In this document: positions 12,401 to 27,400 of the stretch, in pieces | Layout: each line of letters begins with the position of its first letter | Position numbering within the stretch: position 1 is the first letter of the stretch | From: Lutjanus erythropterus | Taxonomy: Eukaryota; Chordata; Actinopteri; Lutjaniformes; Lutjanidae | Direction: 5' to 3' | Assembly (NCBI GenBank): GCA_020091685.1 | Contig: CM034610.1 | Span: 11,096,746 to 11,160,745 of the forward strand | DNA length: 64,000 nucleotides | Notes under the pieces: model-generated | Database searches by the model: none | The model's input: the letters and a program-made list of their open reading frames with translations, nothing else | What the model was told of the DNA's origin: nothing | Program-made: the position numbers and the translations under genes

Positions 12401-15400
12401 GTAGTTCTGCTTAGACTGGACTACTAAAAGAGCCGCTCCAGATGCCAGAAGGTCTCAAATTCTTCAAGAGACTCAGCTCCCTCGATCCTTGTAACTCTAC
12501 ATGGTCGGGCAGTCAGCGGTGAAGTGCTGTAAAGACAGCACCAAGGCAGGGGAGACAGATAGGATTAACTACGTGCTGAAAGCTGCTGCTCCAGGTCTAA
12601 GCTTGGACAGCCTGGAGACGATACAAAAGGGAAGAATGAAAACTATCATTACATTGAACTACATCTAAGAAAACACTTCGTACTTCCTCAGTGGTGAGGT
12701 AATTTTGCTTCAGCCACCACCAAAATCCTTTAACTGCTCTTTTGTGGCTAAAGTGCAGCCATCTTTACAATGCTTTCAAGTTCAAAAAGCCACAGCCTCG
12801 GTCATGAAAAACTTTTTTGTCACCTCCTCCTGCAAATTTGCAGAAATGCACAGTATAGGGGTACCACGATTTTCAAAATTCACAATCCAACTTGACTTTT
12901 GTTTGTTGAAAAAAAAATTATTAGGAGCATCATGGATTGTTCCTTTTATTTCGATTTCAGTCTCTCAATTTCAAAATCAAAAATCAAAGCCAGAATTGGT
13001 GCATTTCCAGGTATTTTTAGACTCCACGTCATAGTCATCAGTGCTAAAAAAAAGTTTAAAGTGAAAAATTTAATTGAATTGTGACTTTAAAATCGAAAAA
13101 CAAATCCTATCATGGATTTAGAAAATTACAATTCCCCTAATTTTGATGCATTATTGGCTCATTTCGGTCTATTTTTTAATTTAAATTTGACATTGTGACA
13201 ACAAGATACTATGCATATCATGAAGTCAAGTGAATACATTTATGGAAAGATTTTGTAAGTTGAATGCAGGCACATTTGCAATACTGGATTCTGCAAATGT
13301 TTACACACTGCCCCCCTGTAATTTCTCAATTTTATAAATTGCAAATAAAGTAAATATGTAATTTTCTCCTTTTCGCAGAGCTCAAAAACAGAGAGAAGAA
13401 AGATCTACAGTCAGAAGTAACGGGAAAAGGGAGTTCTAAGAGGCAGCTAACAGCAGCATTAAAGATGAAAGAGGAAGGAAGGCAGAGAGGAAGAGGAGGA
13501 ACCAGAGATCAGCCCACTAATGGGAAGATAAGAAATGTCATATTTTGGCGAAGCTGAGGTGGGCTGAGGGGAAGAGGGCGAATGGTAGACAAGGAGGAGG
13601 CAGCGCGAGGGTGGGAGAGCGCGTGTGGGGAGAGGTGTTGAGATTCTCTGTTAACTTCTGATTCATCTTCCCGCCTGCCCCCAGGCGCTCTTCTCCTCAC
13701 CTTCATCAATATTTCAACATACGTTTTTTAAACATCCCGCCGCCGCAGAGAAACTCTAAATAATTCAGGCGAGCGGTAGAGACAAAGCCTGCCATGCATT
13801 AAAATGTGGTTTTCTTTTTACATAAAAAAAGAGGATGAAGAATAGGGTGCCAACCTTTTACCCTTCAGTCATTACAGGGTGACACAGCAGAACAAAGGGA
13901 GGTCTAAATCTCATCTCTGTAGAAATAAAATCTCTGGTCACCCATTGACATCCATTCAAATATATGCTGATTTAAGTGACTCAACTGTAACCATGAGGTC
14001 ACAACTTCAAACCTTGTAACAAGCATGTCTTGCACAAGTGTCCTCCAGATAAGACGAAACACCTACAAAGCTAAATGCGGTATATAAAAATCCAAGTTCA
14101 AAACAAAAATACAAATGATTCAGTGTGTATCTGCTGCTGTGTTCATTTATTTAACCGCTAACTTGCATTAAGCAAGCTTGTTAATGAGCTGAACAACCAA
14201 CGATCAGTATGATGTTTCCTCTTTTTCTCCACGATACAAAGTAGAGAGAATTACCAAAGTCATCATCACTTCATCACACACTTTTTCTGTCTTTCCATGA
14301 TACTGCATCTATCTTTTATACTACCCACTTGTATTTTAAAACCCCATCTCTTCCCTCTTCTCTCTTTATCCTCCACTTTCTCACATACTCTCTATACAAT
14401 ATTCCTGCTCTGCTGAGAGGATGGCTGTTTGTTATAGCAGACTACTCTTTGAAGATCGCCCTCTTCAAATTGTGCGGAAATAATACTCCATTAAGCAAAG
14501 CAAATTAGTCCTCGCTTTAATTACTAGCTCTGTTCCCGCAGTGCGGATGCGTACGATATTAACTTTATAATCATTTCTTGAACAAATAATTTAAAAACCA
14601 ATTCACCAGGGACCGGTGAAAGCCAGTAAATTGCTGTAAAAGGGACAGTGAAAGAATCTGAATGCTTAATTTGGTAAATAGAAAGCAGGAGAGAGGCCAC
14701 TTTGGCGTGAATGCAGTTAATTTATCTTGATTAGAAAGACGTGCATGAGCACTAGTGCTAACACACCAACCAGATGTGCTGCCCCAAATGGATGAAAGAA
14801 GCCAAGAGGGATAAAATATGAAAGATAGATGGGCGGAGTAGACATCCAGACATGACACTGGAGAACACATAATGAAAAAGCAACAAGGGGAGGGAAGAAA
14901 TCATTTTAAAACTAAAATAAATACTAAAAATATCTGACATAGCTTTCACTGATAAAAAGCTGATAACAGAGCAGATTTTAGCTTAAGCTCAATGGGAATC
15001 TAGATCTGGCTGAAAAGGCCTTACCTGGCTAATTAGGTTGAGCAGAGGTTTGCCTTCTGAACCAACAAGGCAGGTCAGAAGCTGCGGTATCCATGCCAAC
15101 CACTGGATGGGCGGGACTCCAATGCAGTACTTGTCTACAGCATCGGCCAGAGTGTTCTTGTCATCAAAGCTGAGTAGCCACAACACCTACAGATGAAAAA
15201 AATGTGTGTGGTGGGGTGGAAAGTGAAGACAAGACGAGAGACAAGTAGGGAAAGCAGGAAAAAAACAGAAAAATTAAATGCAAAGGTTTAGTTATTTTGC
15301 CAAGGTAGTCTCATTAAAGGGATAGTTCATCTTATTTGAAGTGGGGGTGCATTATGTTTACCATTATATAAACCGAAATCAGTCATTTTACCTCACAGAA

Positions 15401-18400
15401 CACAGGAGCTGCTGATCTACCACGGCCTCAATCTGTTACTTTGCTTGTGTTACTGTGACTTAGGTGTGTTAAAGGGTTAGTTCAAATTCATTGAAGTCAC
15501 ACAATAATATAAACAAACTAACAGATCGAGGCAGCAGTAGACCAGCAAATCCCAAGATCTGGGAGCTAAAATTACTAATTTCACCTGTGGACTTTGGTTG
15601 GTTTGGAGAGAGTGATATGTGGGTTATATTACTGTAGTTTATGGTTGTCTGACGGCAGAAGGGCAGCAGTGAAAACATTCTCAATACAGCATACACTTAA
15701 ACTGATATTGATTTTTTGTTTTAAAGTGGCAAAAATACCTTTTGTTGCTGACCCCACCCACAGCAGTTCATTGTTTAGCTTCTGTGCTGATGTTCCTCTT
15801 GTTTCTCTTAACTGGGGACAAGCCAACTGGCATCTACTGTAGCTAATACACTGACTACTGATAAGAGCCTCATTCAACCCCACTTAAAATAATCCTAACT
15901 ATCCCTTTAAAATGTTCTGTTCACAATAATGTAGCTACTGAGACACCAAGTAGCAAGAGGTATGGTCTCTATCATTAATCAGACCATTGCTGCCTCCCTG
16001 GCACTGTTCACAGCAGGGGCAATGAACGAGTACATCTTGGCAATCCTTGATATGATCAAAGCCGAGCCAGTGTGGAGGTGATCTCACCTCCCCTGGTGAG
16101 CTTGTGTGTGCATCTACATTATGATGAAGACATTAACCCCACTCAACCCCCACAGGCGCTCTTCAGTGAGCCAACCTCAGTACACAGATTGTGTATAATT
16201 ACTGATAATGACTGGTCATCTCACTTCACCCATCAGGATGAAGCACTGCCAACCCAGCTTGGCAGCACAATACCAGGGGGGGTCACCAGGAAAACATCTA
16301 ATTGGAATGAGAAGCTGGTAGCAGCCATTATTAGAACAGATAATGATAGTAATGCCCAATGCTAACAGTGGATGTGGCAAGACCATATTTATTATTTATC
16401 AAGCCTGACAGTGAGGGTGAGGATGACTCTCCTGTGGCTCTTTGAAAGCAGGGAGCCAGCAGGCAGTTTAGTAAAGTTTTCACAATCTTCTTCCTGCAAA
16501 TCATTAATAAATAATAGAAAAAAGACCCAGTTTTTGTTTTTAATGATGCAAAAACTAACTAATAATTTGCCTAAATCTGTCATAATTTTCTTATATTTTG
16601 TGCTATGATCATCTGATTTTATCTTTCTGCTTTTTCTGTTATGGAGAACCAGCTAACCTAAGTACAGCGGCAGAGCACAGCAGGTCTCAGTGCTTTACCC
16701 ATTATACAGCATACAGAGGTCCTGCTGTGCTAATCTCTGGAGGAGCTGTATTGAATGAGTTGGTGTGTGTCTGTGTAAGAAGGTGGGATGCTTGTTAGCA
16801 AGGAGTCCATTTCTTTACCTCCCACACAGGGTTTACTCAACTGGTAAGTATGGCAGCATAGGTCTGACTGTTGGAGAAAGGGCTGCTCCATGTAGAAGGT
16901 CATGAGATTGGAGTGTCAGGGGAGGCCATTAGTCTGTTAACCCCCTGTGCCAGAGGATGGCCTTCACACCAACATCGATCTACCGTGGGAACCCATCCAC
17001 ACGTCTACCACTGGACTATAATCGATCAAATTACTACACTCTGCTTGTAACTGTGGCAGAGTCTGAGAAGAGGGGGAAAAAGGAATGCCTTTATTCTCAT
17101 CAGCACCAATAATATATGGGCTTGATGGGGTCAGTAAAGTAGGGAATTAAAACTGACCCCATCTAGAAAATAGCACAGTTGTGGTTGCTGACATGCTTGT
17201 TTCAATGCAAACGGACAACAACCACTGAGGACAGAAGATTAACAAACAGTAAGACTTGCATTCAAATGTATTTCTTCATTATCCGTGATGTGAAAACATC
17301 AGACTTCCACACAGTCAAACAGCATAAATGTGCGCATCCTCCTGCTCATAGTTCAGGTATAAAATCCTAGAGCACCGGAGCATGTCTCCTCTCTGTCAGC
17401 TACTACAGTTTATCACTTGTGCTCAGCTTCTACGATATTTCTGTGTCCATCACAGTTGTGGTTTGTGGTTATTTAGAGATTCAACTGGTAAAGTTTACAG
17501 CCTGACATGCTGTCGCATTGCTCTGTGTGCAATTACACAGCTAAACAACAAAAGCCAAAACTTGTTTACAGGCCACTCATTTCACCTTCTCACATCAGTT
17601 AATCACCAGCACTTGCCGTGAAGTAGATTTTTTTATTAAGTGCAACAGCTAATATAAAAGTGTATAAATGACTATTCCCCTTATGTAGACTTCCTCAGAA
17701 ATTTTATCCCTGTGCATTTTGCAAGCTTCTATCTGTTTTATCCCATTACTGTAATGTACACTGACACAACAAAAAAAAAAGACTGCTTGAATTGGAGAAT
17801 CTCAGTTAACTGAGGGGTCTTCGACTGATGATCGAACTCATCCACTTTCAGTTGGCAGCACTAATAATCACACAAAAGGCCTCTTTCCCACTTCTGTACT
17901 CACTTTTGCAAGGTATTTGCGGGACTTGCTCTCGTTTTGGTGGCGGCAGGCATGGAGGTAGCAGGTAATGGCAGAGACTCCCAAGTGGAGCTGGCGGTCC
18001 TTAACGAAGATGTTCTCTAGGTAGTCACCCCACATGGCCCAGGCCTTTACCAAGACATCATGCATCTGCACCGCTGCTGAAAAGGCCTTATTTGCTTCCT
18101 CTGATCTGAGGACAAGAAAAGAGGGAAGGTGAACAGCATTATAGATTGAGGGACAGACTGAGGGTAACCCAGAGTTGTCAAGGACAAGTGAGCAAAGGGA
18201 GGTAAGCTGGAGGGGAAGGCGAGGAAGGAGGACCAAGTGAAAAAAAGAGATATAAAATATGGAGGGACACTGAAGAGAGAGGAGGGCAGTTGAAAGAGAT
18301 GGATGCAATACTTGCAGAGGGCGGGTGGGGGGGTTGAAAAGGAGAAAGATGGAGTGTGAGACAGATTATGATGATCATATTCTGAATTATGTACTACACA

Positions 18401-21400
18401 TCAATAAGCACCATATTTCATTTGCTGTAATCTTCAAGGCCTTTCCCCTGGGCATTACAGAGTAAGCATTTAACCCAGCATGAATTAATGTCACCAAGGG
18501 TTCAGGCTTTTTGCTATATTGTAATATGAGTTGAAACCAACCCTATCATACTGTGTGAATCAATCCATTTAATACTGAGTGACATATGAGCTTAACATCC
18601 TCCTATTTTATCAGAAATGACAGAGTCGCAGCAAGGTAAAAGCCTCAATGTAATGGCTATATTTATCTGTATACAAATACATTGACCGTGAAGAGCATTG
18701 CTACAGCTTAGAGAAATCTGCAGGCTGATAAACTTGAGACTCCTTGGGATTTTTTATCCCAGTACTGCAATCTAGCAGTCACACTTTGAGCATTCGATTT
18801 AGAAACTGTTAAATAGCAGGCAAAGAAATAGGCAGGTGAAATCTGGCAGGGCCCCCCACATTTTGACTGCGCCATTTATGCTGACAGGGAAATATATTCT
18901 GAATCATCAGCTGTTTTCACCACGCCAAGCGGCTTCTAACCACTCCTTGGCACGCACTCTGAATAATTTTCGCACACCTTTCAGCCTTTGATTAATAAAT
19001 AAGATGCAAGAGGCACCCGAGACGCACCACCCTGCAGTCAAAACAAGGAGACAGGCCTGTCAATGAAAAAGCCTTACTGAGCTACAGTTGGTAAATGGAC
19101 CTCCATTTTAGGAGTGCTTCCAAAACTACTCCCCCACTTTACTTGCAGCGAAAAGTCTCCCAAGCCAATCAATTAAAATGTGTTATTATAAAAGGCATTT
19201 TGGCATGTGATTAAGAAATGGGAGCTTGATTGCTATGGGAGTCAGAGCCGAAGACCCTCCAGTAATACTTAATGGGGTTGCCTCAGTCACTTTGCCAGTG
19301 TTAAAGTACATTAACAGTTTCTACTACCCGGCTCAACAGGAGCACAGGCACCCAGCAGACTGTCAAATCTCTGACACCCGTTTAATTGAATGATCCCAAA
19401 ATCCTTAGCACATGTGGTTGCACATGCGCACCCACACACACACACAAAGACTCTCTCAACCCCTAACCCCCACTCTGCTGTTAATTCTCCCCCGGTGTAG
19501 GGGAAACTTAATGATTGCAATAAACCCTGCTGAGGTGGAGGCAAGTTCTGCTGATCCCAGAGATTCCTGCAAATTGCCTCGAGTTAATTATTGAGCTGCA
19601 TATACATTTAATAAGCCTTCCTCAATTTGTCTTTCACCCCTCAGGACGCCATGTCACGTCAACGATGATGGGTGAAAAGGGGGTGCTGAAGGGGTGTTAA
19701 AGAGTGTGGCTTTGGGTATCCAGCAAAGCGTGGAGAGAGCAGTCGTGTGCTCCACGGGCGATCCCTGCAGCTAAAAAAACATTACTGACACTGTCACAAA
19801 CTGATGACACAGATGTACATTATTATCTAAGCCACGGCACAGGGGTAACCTAGTAACATAATCTCCAAGGTGTGTCAGCTTGAGGCAAGAAGTGCCGATT
19901 AAATATGACTGCCATGTCCTAACGGGATAACACACCCACACAGAGTTAAGGGACCACTTACACAGTTTGAGGACAATTCCATAATGAACAAAAGGAAGAC
20001 AGCGACAGACAGACGAATTAACTTACAACATCAATTAAAAAAAAAGTATCCGTGGTCTGACGAGTCAAAATTTCAGATTGTTTTTTGGGAATTATGGACG
20101 CCGCATCATCTGGGCTAAAGAGGAAAAGGACCATTCAGACTGTAACCAGCTCAAAGTTCAAATTCAGCATCTGTGATAGTATGGACCTGTGTTAATGCCC
20201 ATGGCATGGGTAACTTGCACATCTGTGAAGGCCCAATTAATGCTTAAAGATACGCACAGGTTTAGGAGCAACATATGTTACCATCCAGACAACGTCAGAG
20301 ACGTCCCTGCTTATTGCAGCAAGACATTGGCAAGACACATCCTGCACATGTTACAACAGCATGGCTTTGTAGTTAGAGTGGTTGGGTACTAGACTGGCCT
20401 GCCTGGAGTCCAGACCTGTCTCCTACTGAAAATATGTGGCGCAAAAATATATGACAGAGACCCCAGACTGTTAAGCTCCTGACGTTGTATATCAAGCAAG
20501 AATGGGGGACAAATTACATAAAAGTTCCCAAACAATTATTGAGTGCTGGCAAAAGAAAAAGTGATGTAGTGCAGTGGTAAACATGACCCTGTCCCAACAT
20601 TTTTTGAACATGTTGCCAGCATCAAATTCAGAAAGTGTGTATTTACAAAAAAATCATGTATATCTGTTTGATCATTAAATATCTTATTTTTGTACTGCAT
20701 TTAATTAAATATAGGTCAAAAAGGATTTGCAAATCATTGCATACTGTTTTCATTTACGTTTATGCATTGGAGCTGTAGATGTAAAAAACAAAAAAAAGGT
20801 GAAAAAAGCAAATCTAAATTTGCCTACAAAGTGGGAAAGATCAAGACAGCTGGAGAACTAAGGGACATACTTATTGATCTGAGCCAGGAACATTCCCTTT
20901 AGAGCGTAGAACTCGGCCGTCATCTCCTTGGTGAAATACTTCAGGTTGGTTGACTCGATCACCTCCAAACCCTAACAACAGACGGGAAAGTGAACAACAC
21001 GTTTAACTTCAAACCAAACTGCAGTAAGGAAACTTTCATGGACGCTGGGGAGAGGAATCGCGAAAAAGATACCAGGACATTCTGTTTTAGACAGGGCCAT
21101 AATCACAGGTGAAAAACAAACAAACTGCTCGGTGTTCATTAAGAAGTAAGAAAAGAGGTGTTAAGGGAACTAAACTTCCATTATGGTGAGCCTCTGATTA
21201 GGTGTCCCCTATGTACTGCTGTGACAAACGATGTGTAGCGGGAGAGAGAGACAGAGAGAACCAGAGGAGATGAGATAGAAGAGAGAAAGAAAGAGAGAGA
21301 AGAGTGTCTACTGGCACTTTTAATGACTTGTGGTGTGCTGAACTGCTTCTATTAATCAGAGTACTCCATGGGCTTAAGAGCAAGCTCCTGAGTTACACTC

Positions 21401-24400
21401 TCTTATAAGTCTCTCTGCTATAACTTGTCACCTAGAGCCACCCCAAACACTTCCTGCTCTTACTACTTTTCCCACTCAAAGTACCACTAACTACGCCTCC
21501 AGCTACTACTAACAGAAATCAACTCAAGTACTTAAATTACACTAAATGCATCAAATGTGTTGTTCTTCAGTAGAGGCTGGCTTATTTCAAATTGGAGCAT
21601 GCATTACCACGGTCCAAATCTCTTGCAGCTGTGCTGCATTATGGTGCAGGTGTTACATGGGTGCGATATATTTATTCTCTTTAGATGGCACATAATTGGA
21701 TCGTACAATGAGTTTTGCTCTTTCCTGAGAGTGATTTTGACAATAAAATATTTAATGAGTTAGTAACCAGCTGAAATAAAAATGTACACGCTTTGCTAAT
21801 AAAACCAAGAGTGATTCTGAACATGACAAACACACCTGTTAACACAAAGACATTTGTAATATATTATTCATTATGGGGTGAATTCCAAGCAACAATCCTT
21901 GTGCTCTGAAGTATTGAGATTATACTAAATAAGTGTGTGTAAGTTAATGTTTGCATATGCATATACAGGAGGATCTAAGGATAGAGGATGTTGTATGTGG
22001 TAAAAAACCTTTGAGGCAAATTTTCAATTTGTGATACTGGGCAACATAAATAAATAAAACTGAGGAGGGCACATTCTTACCTGCATGCACTCATTCTTCC
22101 CCATGACGCCAGCCAGCTGCAAATAGCATTTGACCTGCTGTCTGATCTTCTGGAAGCAGTCAACAATGGGCACTGTGGGGATGGTATGGATACGACTCAG
22201 AATGTCCAGAGCCACATTCACCAAACCCTAGGGAAAACAGTGGGATTTGTTTTACAGACACAATTAAGACAGAAGGAATCTGAGCAAAACAAATGTTGAA
22301 TTTATTGTTGTTTGTTGATACTTTGAATTTATCTGATTAAAAAGGGTTTATAAGCCTAAACTAGTACCTGTTTACGTCCTATCTTGCCATACTGAATGAT
22401 AGCAGATGCCGAGGCATGAACTCCCAACATGGCGTTGTTGTTGTTTGGATCATGCTGTGTGTTCGTCTCATATGCTGTCACTATGGCTGTGGACAGAGAC
22501 AAAACAGAAATGAACATGGTTTGTTTTTCTCTTTATTCAAGTGTCATATTTGAAGAAGTAAGCAAAAAAGATGATAGCTCAAAGCAGAGTTAACATTGGG
22601 GATCTTCTAGCACTCTGAATGCTCAGCTGTCATAATGCAGAGGAGGGCACTGGGGACACTAAACGTATTGAACAGTAAATGGGCCATAGCGATGAATTTC
22701 ATCAAGAAAATTCCATTTCACTTTAACATAAGTTTGAAGGCTGTCACGTATAAATGAAGTGGATTTTATTGGCATGGTACTGCAGAACCAGCGCTATCAT
22801 TATTTCAGCGCCTCACAGTGCGAGTTGGAGCTCAAGTTGCTTGAGACATCACATTTTGCAGTGGCTGCCTCTCTGAATGGTTTCAAAGTCACCACGGGAG
22901 AGAGCTGAGCACTGAGCAAGGTAAATATGTGTGTGTGTCAGAGTGTGTGTGTGTGTTATGTCCTGCAGTGAGAGAGAGAGTGCTTTAGTGAGCTGACATT
23001 TGGAAATGTACAGAGACCCTGAGGGGGTTCTGCACATCGTGGCCTTTTAAAGAAGACCCCATCCTGGAACTAGCAGAAACCTAAGCAGCAATCTGAGAGT
23101 GTGTCCACATGACAGTAGCACCCTGTAACACACGTGCAATCTGTCAAAGTTATGTATGTGAACATAAATCTATCTTCAAGTGTCAAACTTGACAGGCAGT
23201 GCTGCATCTGAGGGCATGTTGTACCTTGGTAGTGGTGTTGGCGCCACATGAAGATGCTGCTCCAGTGGGACAGGTCATCAGAAACAATGGGCAGTCGGTT
23301 CCTCCAGGTTTTTACCACAGTCTTCATGTCGTGCAGGCTGGTGTTGCGGCCCAGGTTAGCTGGCTGAAGTCCTGCATTAATTTGGGCCGCTTCTTGCAAC
23401 TCAATGATCTGCTGTGCCGCCTGAGGGGAGATTATAAGTAAAAAAAAATTTCTCTCGACCTTTTTGTATCTTCCCCACACTATCATGAGTATCTTCACCA
23501 CACTCACTTGACTCTAGCTCTTAAAACTTTTATGGTGTCACATCTGAAACAGCAGCCAATTGGCAAATACTTCGCACACTTGCAATAGCTAACATTTTTT
23601 GTTTACAGTTAACATTTTGTGTTCCCATGACTGCTCTACAGTCTGCTTCAAAGATTCGGTCCAGACAGTATACCAGCTGCACTTAATCTTGTTAATATTC
23701 TGTCTACACAACTCAACAAATGTATGCTACTAGCCAAATTTCAGGCTTAGTTTGCACTGCATTACCCACACGTTGTCCATCTGCCATCAATCAGTGACTG
23801 TCACTTTTTTAAAGTTTAAGAAATCTAATCTGTAAATTGTTTATGTTCTTTTTGAGTTCTCTTGATGCTCCAGAAGAAAAAACAGCGCAAAGCTCTACTT
23901 GCTTTTAAGATGCACACTAAGCTTTTTAGTGCAGCAAGCCATCAAACATGTCTTGTACATTTCTCTCTTCCCAGCCCCATTATTTCCTGCTGCCTTCAGT
24001 GTGTGATGTAACATACAATGAAGTAGAAAATGCCTAAAACATCTAAATGAATGCAATGAAAACAAAGCAAAAGGACTAAGAAGATGGGTGATAACATTGT
24101 TAGAAAGAGGCTGGAAAAGGTGGAGGACAAAGATCAGGAGATAGATGGAAGGAACAGACAAAGTGATGCCAAGAAAGAGAGAGGGTGAGACTGCATTAAT
24201 GAGAAAAATGACTCTGTGTGAGACGAAAAGGTAAAAGCATCAAGAGTAAGAAACATAAAAGATGAACTAAAAGGCAGTGATAATGATAAGAAAAAAAGGA
24301 CTGTTACTGTTAAGTAAGGGTGCTGACAGGTATGACGACAGAAGAAAATGCTTGGGCCTTTCTCCCCTAGGTCACTGATTTACTCAACAATCACAGGGGC

Positions 24401-27400
24401 TGAAACCCTCTACAAATGAGATGGATCAAATGAAAAAATACATTTACCTCTAAGGACAGCTAGCTCTGAAGATTTCCAACTTAGCCCTGACAATACCTTC
24501 TCACTGCCTCATGTAGCCAAACATTAACACACATTAAAGCTTCTGGAAATCTGTCGAGTTGAAAGAGGTTTTTTTGCACACTTTTAAGTGGGACAGCAGA
24601 CATGGATTTTGTTCTGATCGGTCTGTGGGATTGTGTAATTTTCATAATAAATATCCATGTATAAGCAGGGCCAATTCAAACTCATTAATCAGGAAAGTGA
24701 ACAAAAATTTAAATTACAACATTTTGAATTTCGACTATAACTAATTTTTAATACTTGTAAGGTTCTTACTAATATGTACACAAAACTTGTTAACTTGACG
24801 CAACTTGATGTGTATCCCCTCTTTTGAGGCCAATTTGATCAAATAATTACAAATCAACGCATATTGTGAAAATGCCACAGGAACAAAGTACACACTGTTT
24901 TTGCTTTAGTAATGCAGTCCAGGCAGTAATAATCTTTTCATGCCACCAAAATAATTTTGCAGGGAAAATCATTATTTCTCCTACATTACTTCAATAGCTA
25001 ATCTGCTCCGATATAGCACAGAAAAAAGGACAAGGAGATGGGAAAATGTGAAAATGATAAGCGAGGGCTTCTATCTCATCCCATGAAAAAAAAAAAAGCC
25101 TCATTGATTGGCCCAAAGCCGCTTTGTGAACATATAATCAATCATTCCATTATAACTACTCATCAATCAATATTAATGCCAGCGCTCATAATCGATAGCG
25201 TGGGTGATAATCCATTGATCGTCAGTCACTGCTAAGAGCTGGGATTTGATGATAACTTGATTCAAATGGTATTTGAGCCCTACTGTATTTGCAGAGTCTG
25301 GGCTTCTCATTTTCCGAGGCTCATGGAGTCGTGAATATGAGATATAGAGTTTGGAATGGAGATTTACAACAGGCCGCTTGGCTGGGTAGAGGAATAAATA
25401 GCTTGTTTTCCCTCAGCTAGGGTAAATAATTGGACTGCACATATGCGAGCACACGCACACCAAAAAATGCACACACACACGCGCACACAATAACAAAGGA
25501 TGTAGTCACCCAATTCAAATACCCATTTTGAAAAGATAAATGTAGTGAATCAGAGCTGTGCTGAAGACTTAACCCCCCCGCTCCGAATCTCCCAAAACAA
25601 AATAAATTAGGCAATACAATATTTTTCACAATTATCTGTTAATATCAGCTGATGGCCCATTTCTAACCTTCATTCAGACCGTCCCATTCATCATGTAAAT
25701 GTAATTCTGCTGCAGGTATTTAATCAAATGGTATCTGATGGCAGGGAAGTAATTACAGCCATTCTAAACTAACTCTCTTTCTTCCCTCCTCTTCTTCTCT
25801 CTCTCTTTCTCCCCGTGTCCGCCCCATTCTGTTCTCTCTCTACCTTTTTCAATTTCCATCACCTTAGTCTCCCCTTCTCTTCTCCTTTTTCATCTTTGCC
25901 TCTGTCTATTGTAATCTCTCGCAGTGGAATCAAAGAGGCTTAAAGGTTTTTTGATTTTTTTTTAATCATCTATCTCAATTTTACAAAATGGAGTAAGAGA
26001 GGGAGATAGACGCCGTTATCAGCAGTTACTCAACAACACGACGTCTCGGGGCTACTGATGATCTCTCGACATGCATCTCCTCAAGTGCTTATCACAATAA
26101 ACTGACTTCCCTTCACTGCGTCAGTCTAAATGGAGCCTTTCAACAGAAAAAAAAAACATTTTGTACACTGACCTGCAGTAGTGGCGTGTGCACGTGGGAA
26201 ACGATGTGTGGCAGCCTCCTCCACTCACGGATGGCCAGGCTGGAGGCCATCTCCACCAGCCGCTCTATGAAGTTGAGCTGCTGCTCCTCTGGGTGGCAGA
26301 TGGCCAGGTAGCCACGGTGCATGTTAACCTTCCATGCCATCTCCTTAGGACAGCTCAGCTCCACCTGAAAATTCACACAGAAACTTAATTTCCATTTTTA
26401 AATACCAATTTATAGAAGCAAAAGACTGTGGCTAAAAACCTGAGTTATCAGTGACTATAAAAATAGACATTAATATTTGTTTTTTTAAAGGGTAAATGGT
26501 AGGCCATGATTAACTGGTGAAAACCGCTTATAATGATTAACTATTTTTATGGCTTAAAAAGAATGAGATAAAATCATTCTTGTACAAGTGCTGTTTAAAT
26601 AATGTGCTTATAGAAATCAAGAAGTAATAAAATTCATTGGATAGTGACACTGTCTGTTTCATGACTTTATTTTCATGTAACAAATATACAAATATCAATT
26701 AGATGATAATCTGCATGAAAAATGAAAAGGGGAAAAATTAAGTTATGTAATGTGATCACCAAGGTGTCACAGCATTCTTTAACAAAAATACAAGATCATG
26801 CCCAGGAGGTTCAGTCTCACAAAGTATTTTTTTTTAAATATCAGTCTTCCACGTTTTGCTAGTTTCCCTCTACGTTCATCTGAAGAGCATAAATGTGATG
26901 CAATTTACTTCTTCCATCAACAGTCTTTTACTTATTCTACCATCTCCCGTCTTCAGAAAATCAAGCTTTACTTGTGTTTCCAAAGGAAAACAGCTTCATC
27001 TCGCTCTTTTATGGCGTGATGCAATTGGTGACATATTCTCTAGAAACAGATAAATAGTTGGTGTATGTAGCGTGTTTTTCTGTGTTTGTCCCTATGGTGT
27101 TAAGGGTGTGTTGCAAGTGTGGCAGTTCTAATTAAATGTAAACATCCAAGGGGAAAGGGCCTATGACACTTTCCCTGCATAATTCAGTACTTGGACAAAT
27201 ACAAAACAATACTGCTTCCAATTCATTTTCTGAACGGCTTCAGCAGGACTATGGTACTAATGACTAATCAACCTGACGAGGCTGACACGGAAGCAGAGGA
27301 GAGGAAAAGGCCCCACTATTGATTAAAACGCTGAGTGCATTAAGACTAAACAAACAACAGCCCAGGGGCTGCCTGGCAACCTGCAACATCAAACCTGCAG

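Noticed and set aside
20189-20392. 67-codon plus-strand open frame as a separate small gene
   Set aside because: It is one frame of the broken Tc1 transposase and does not follow the catalytic frame throughout.
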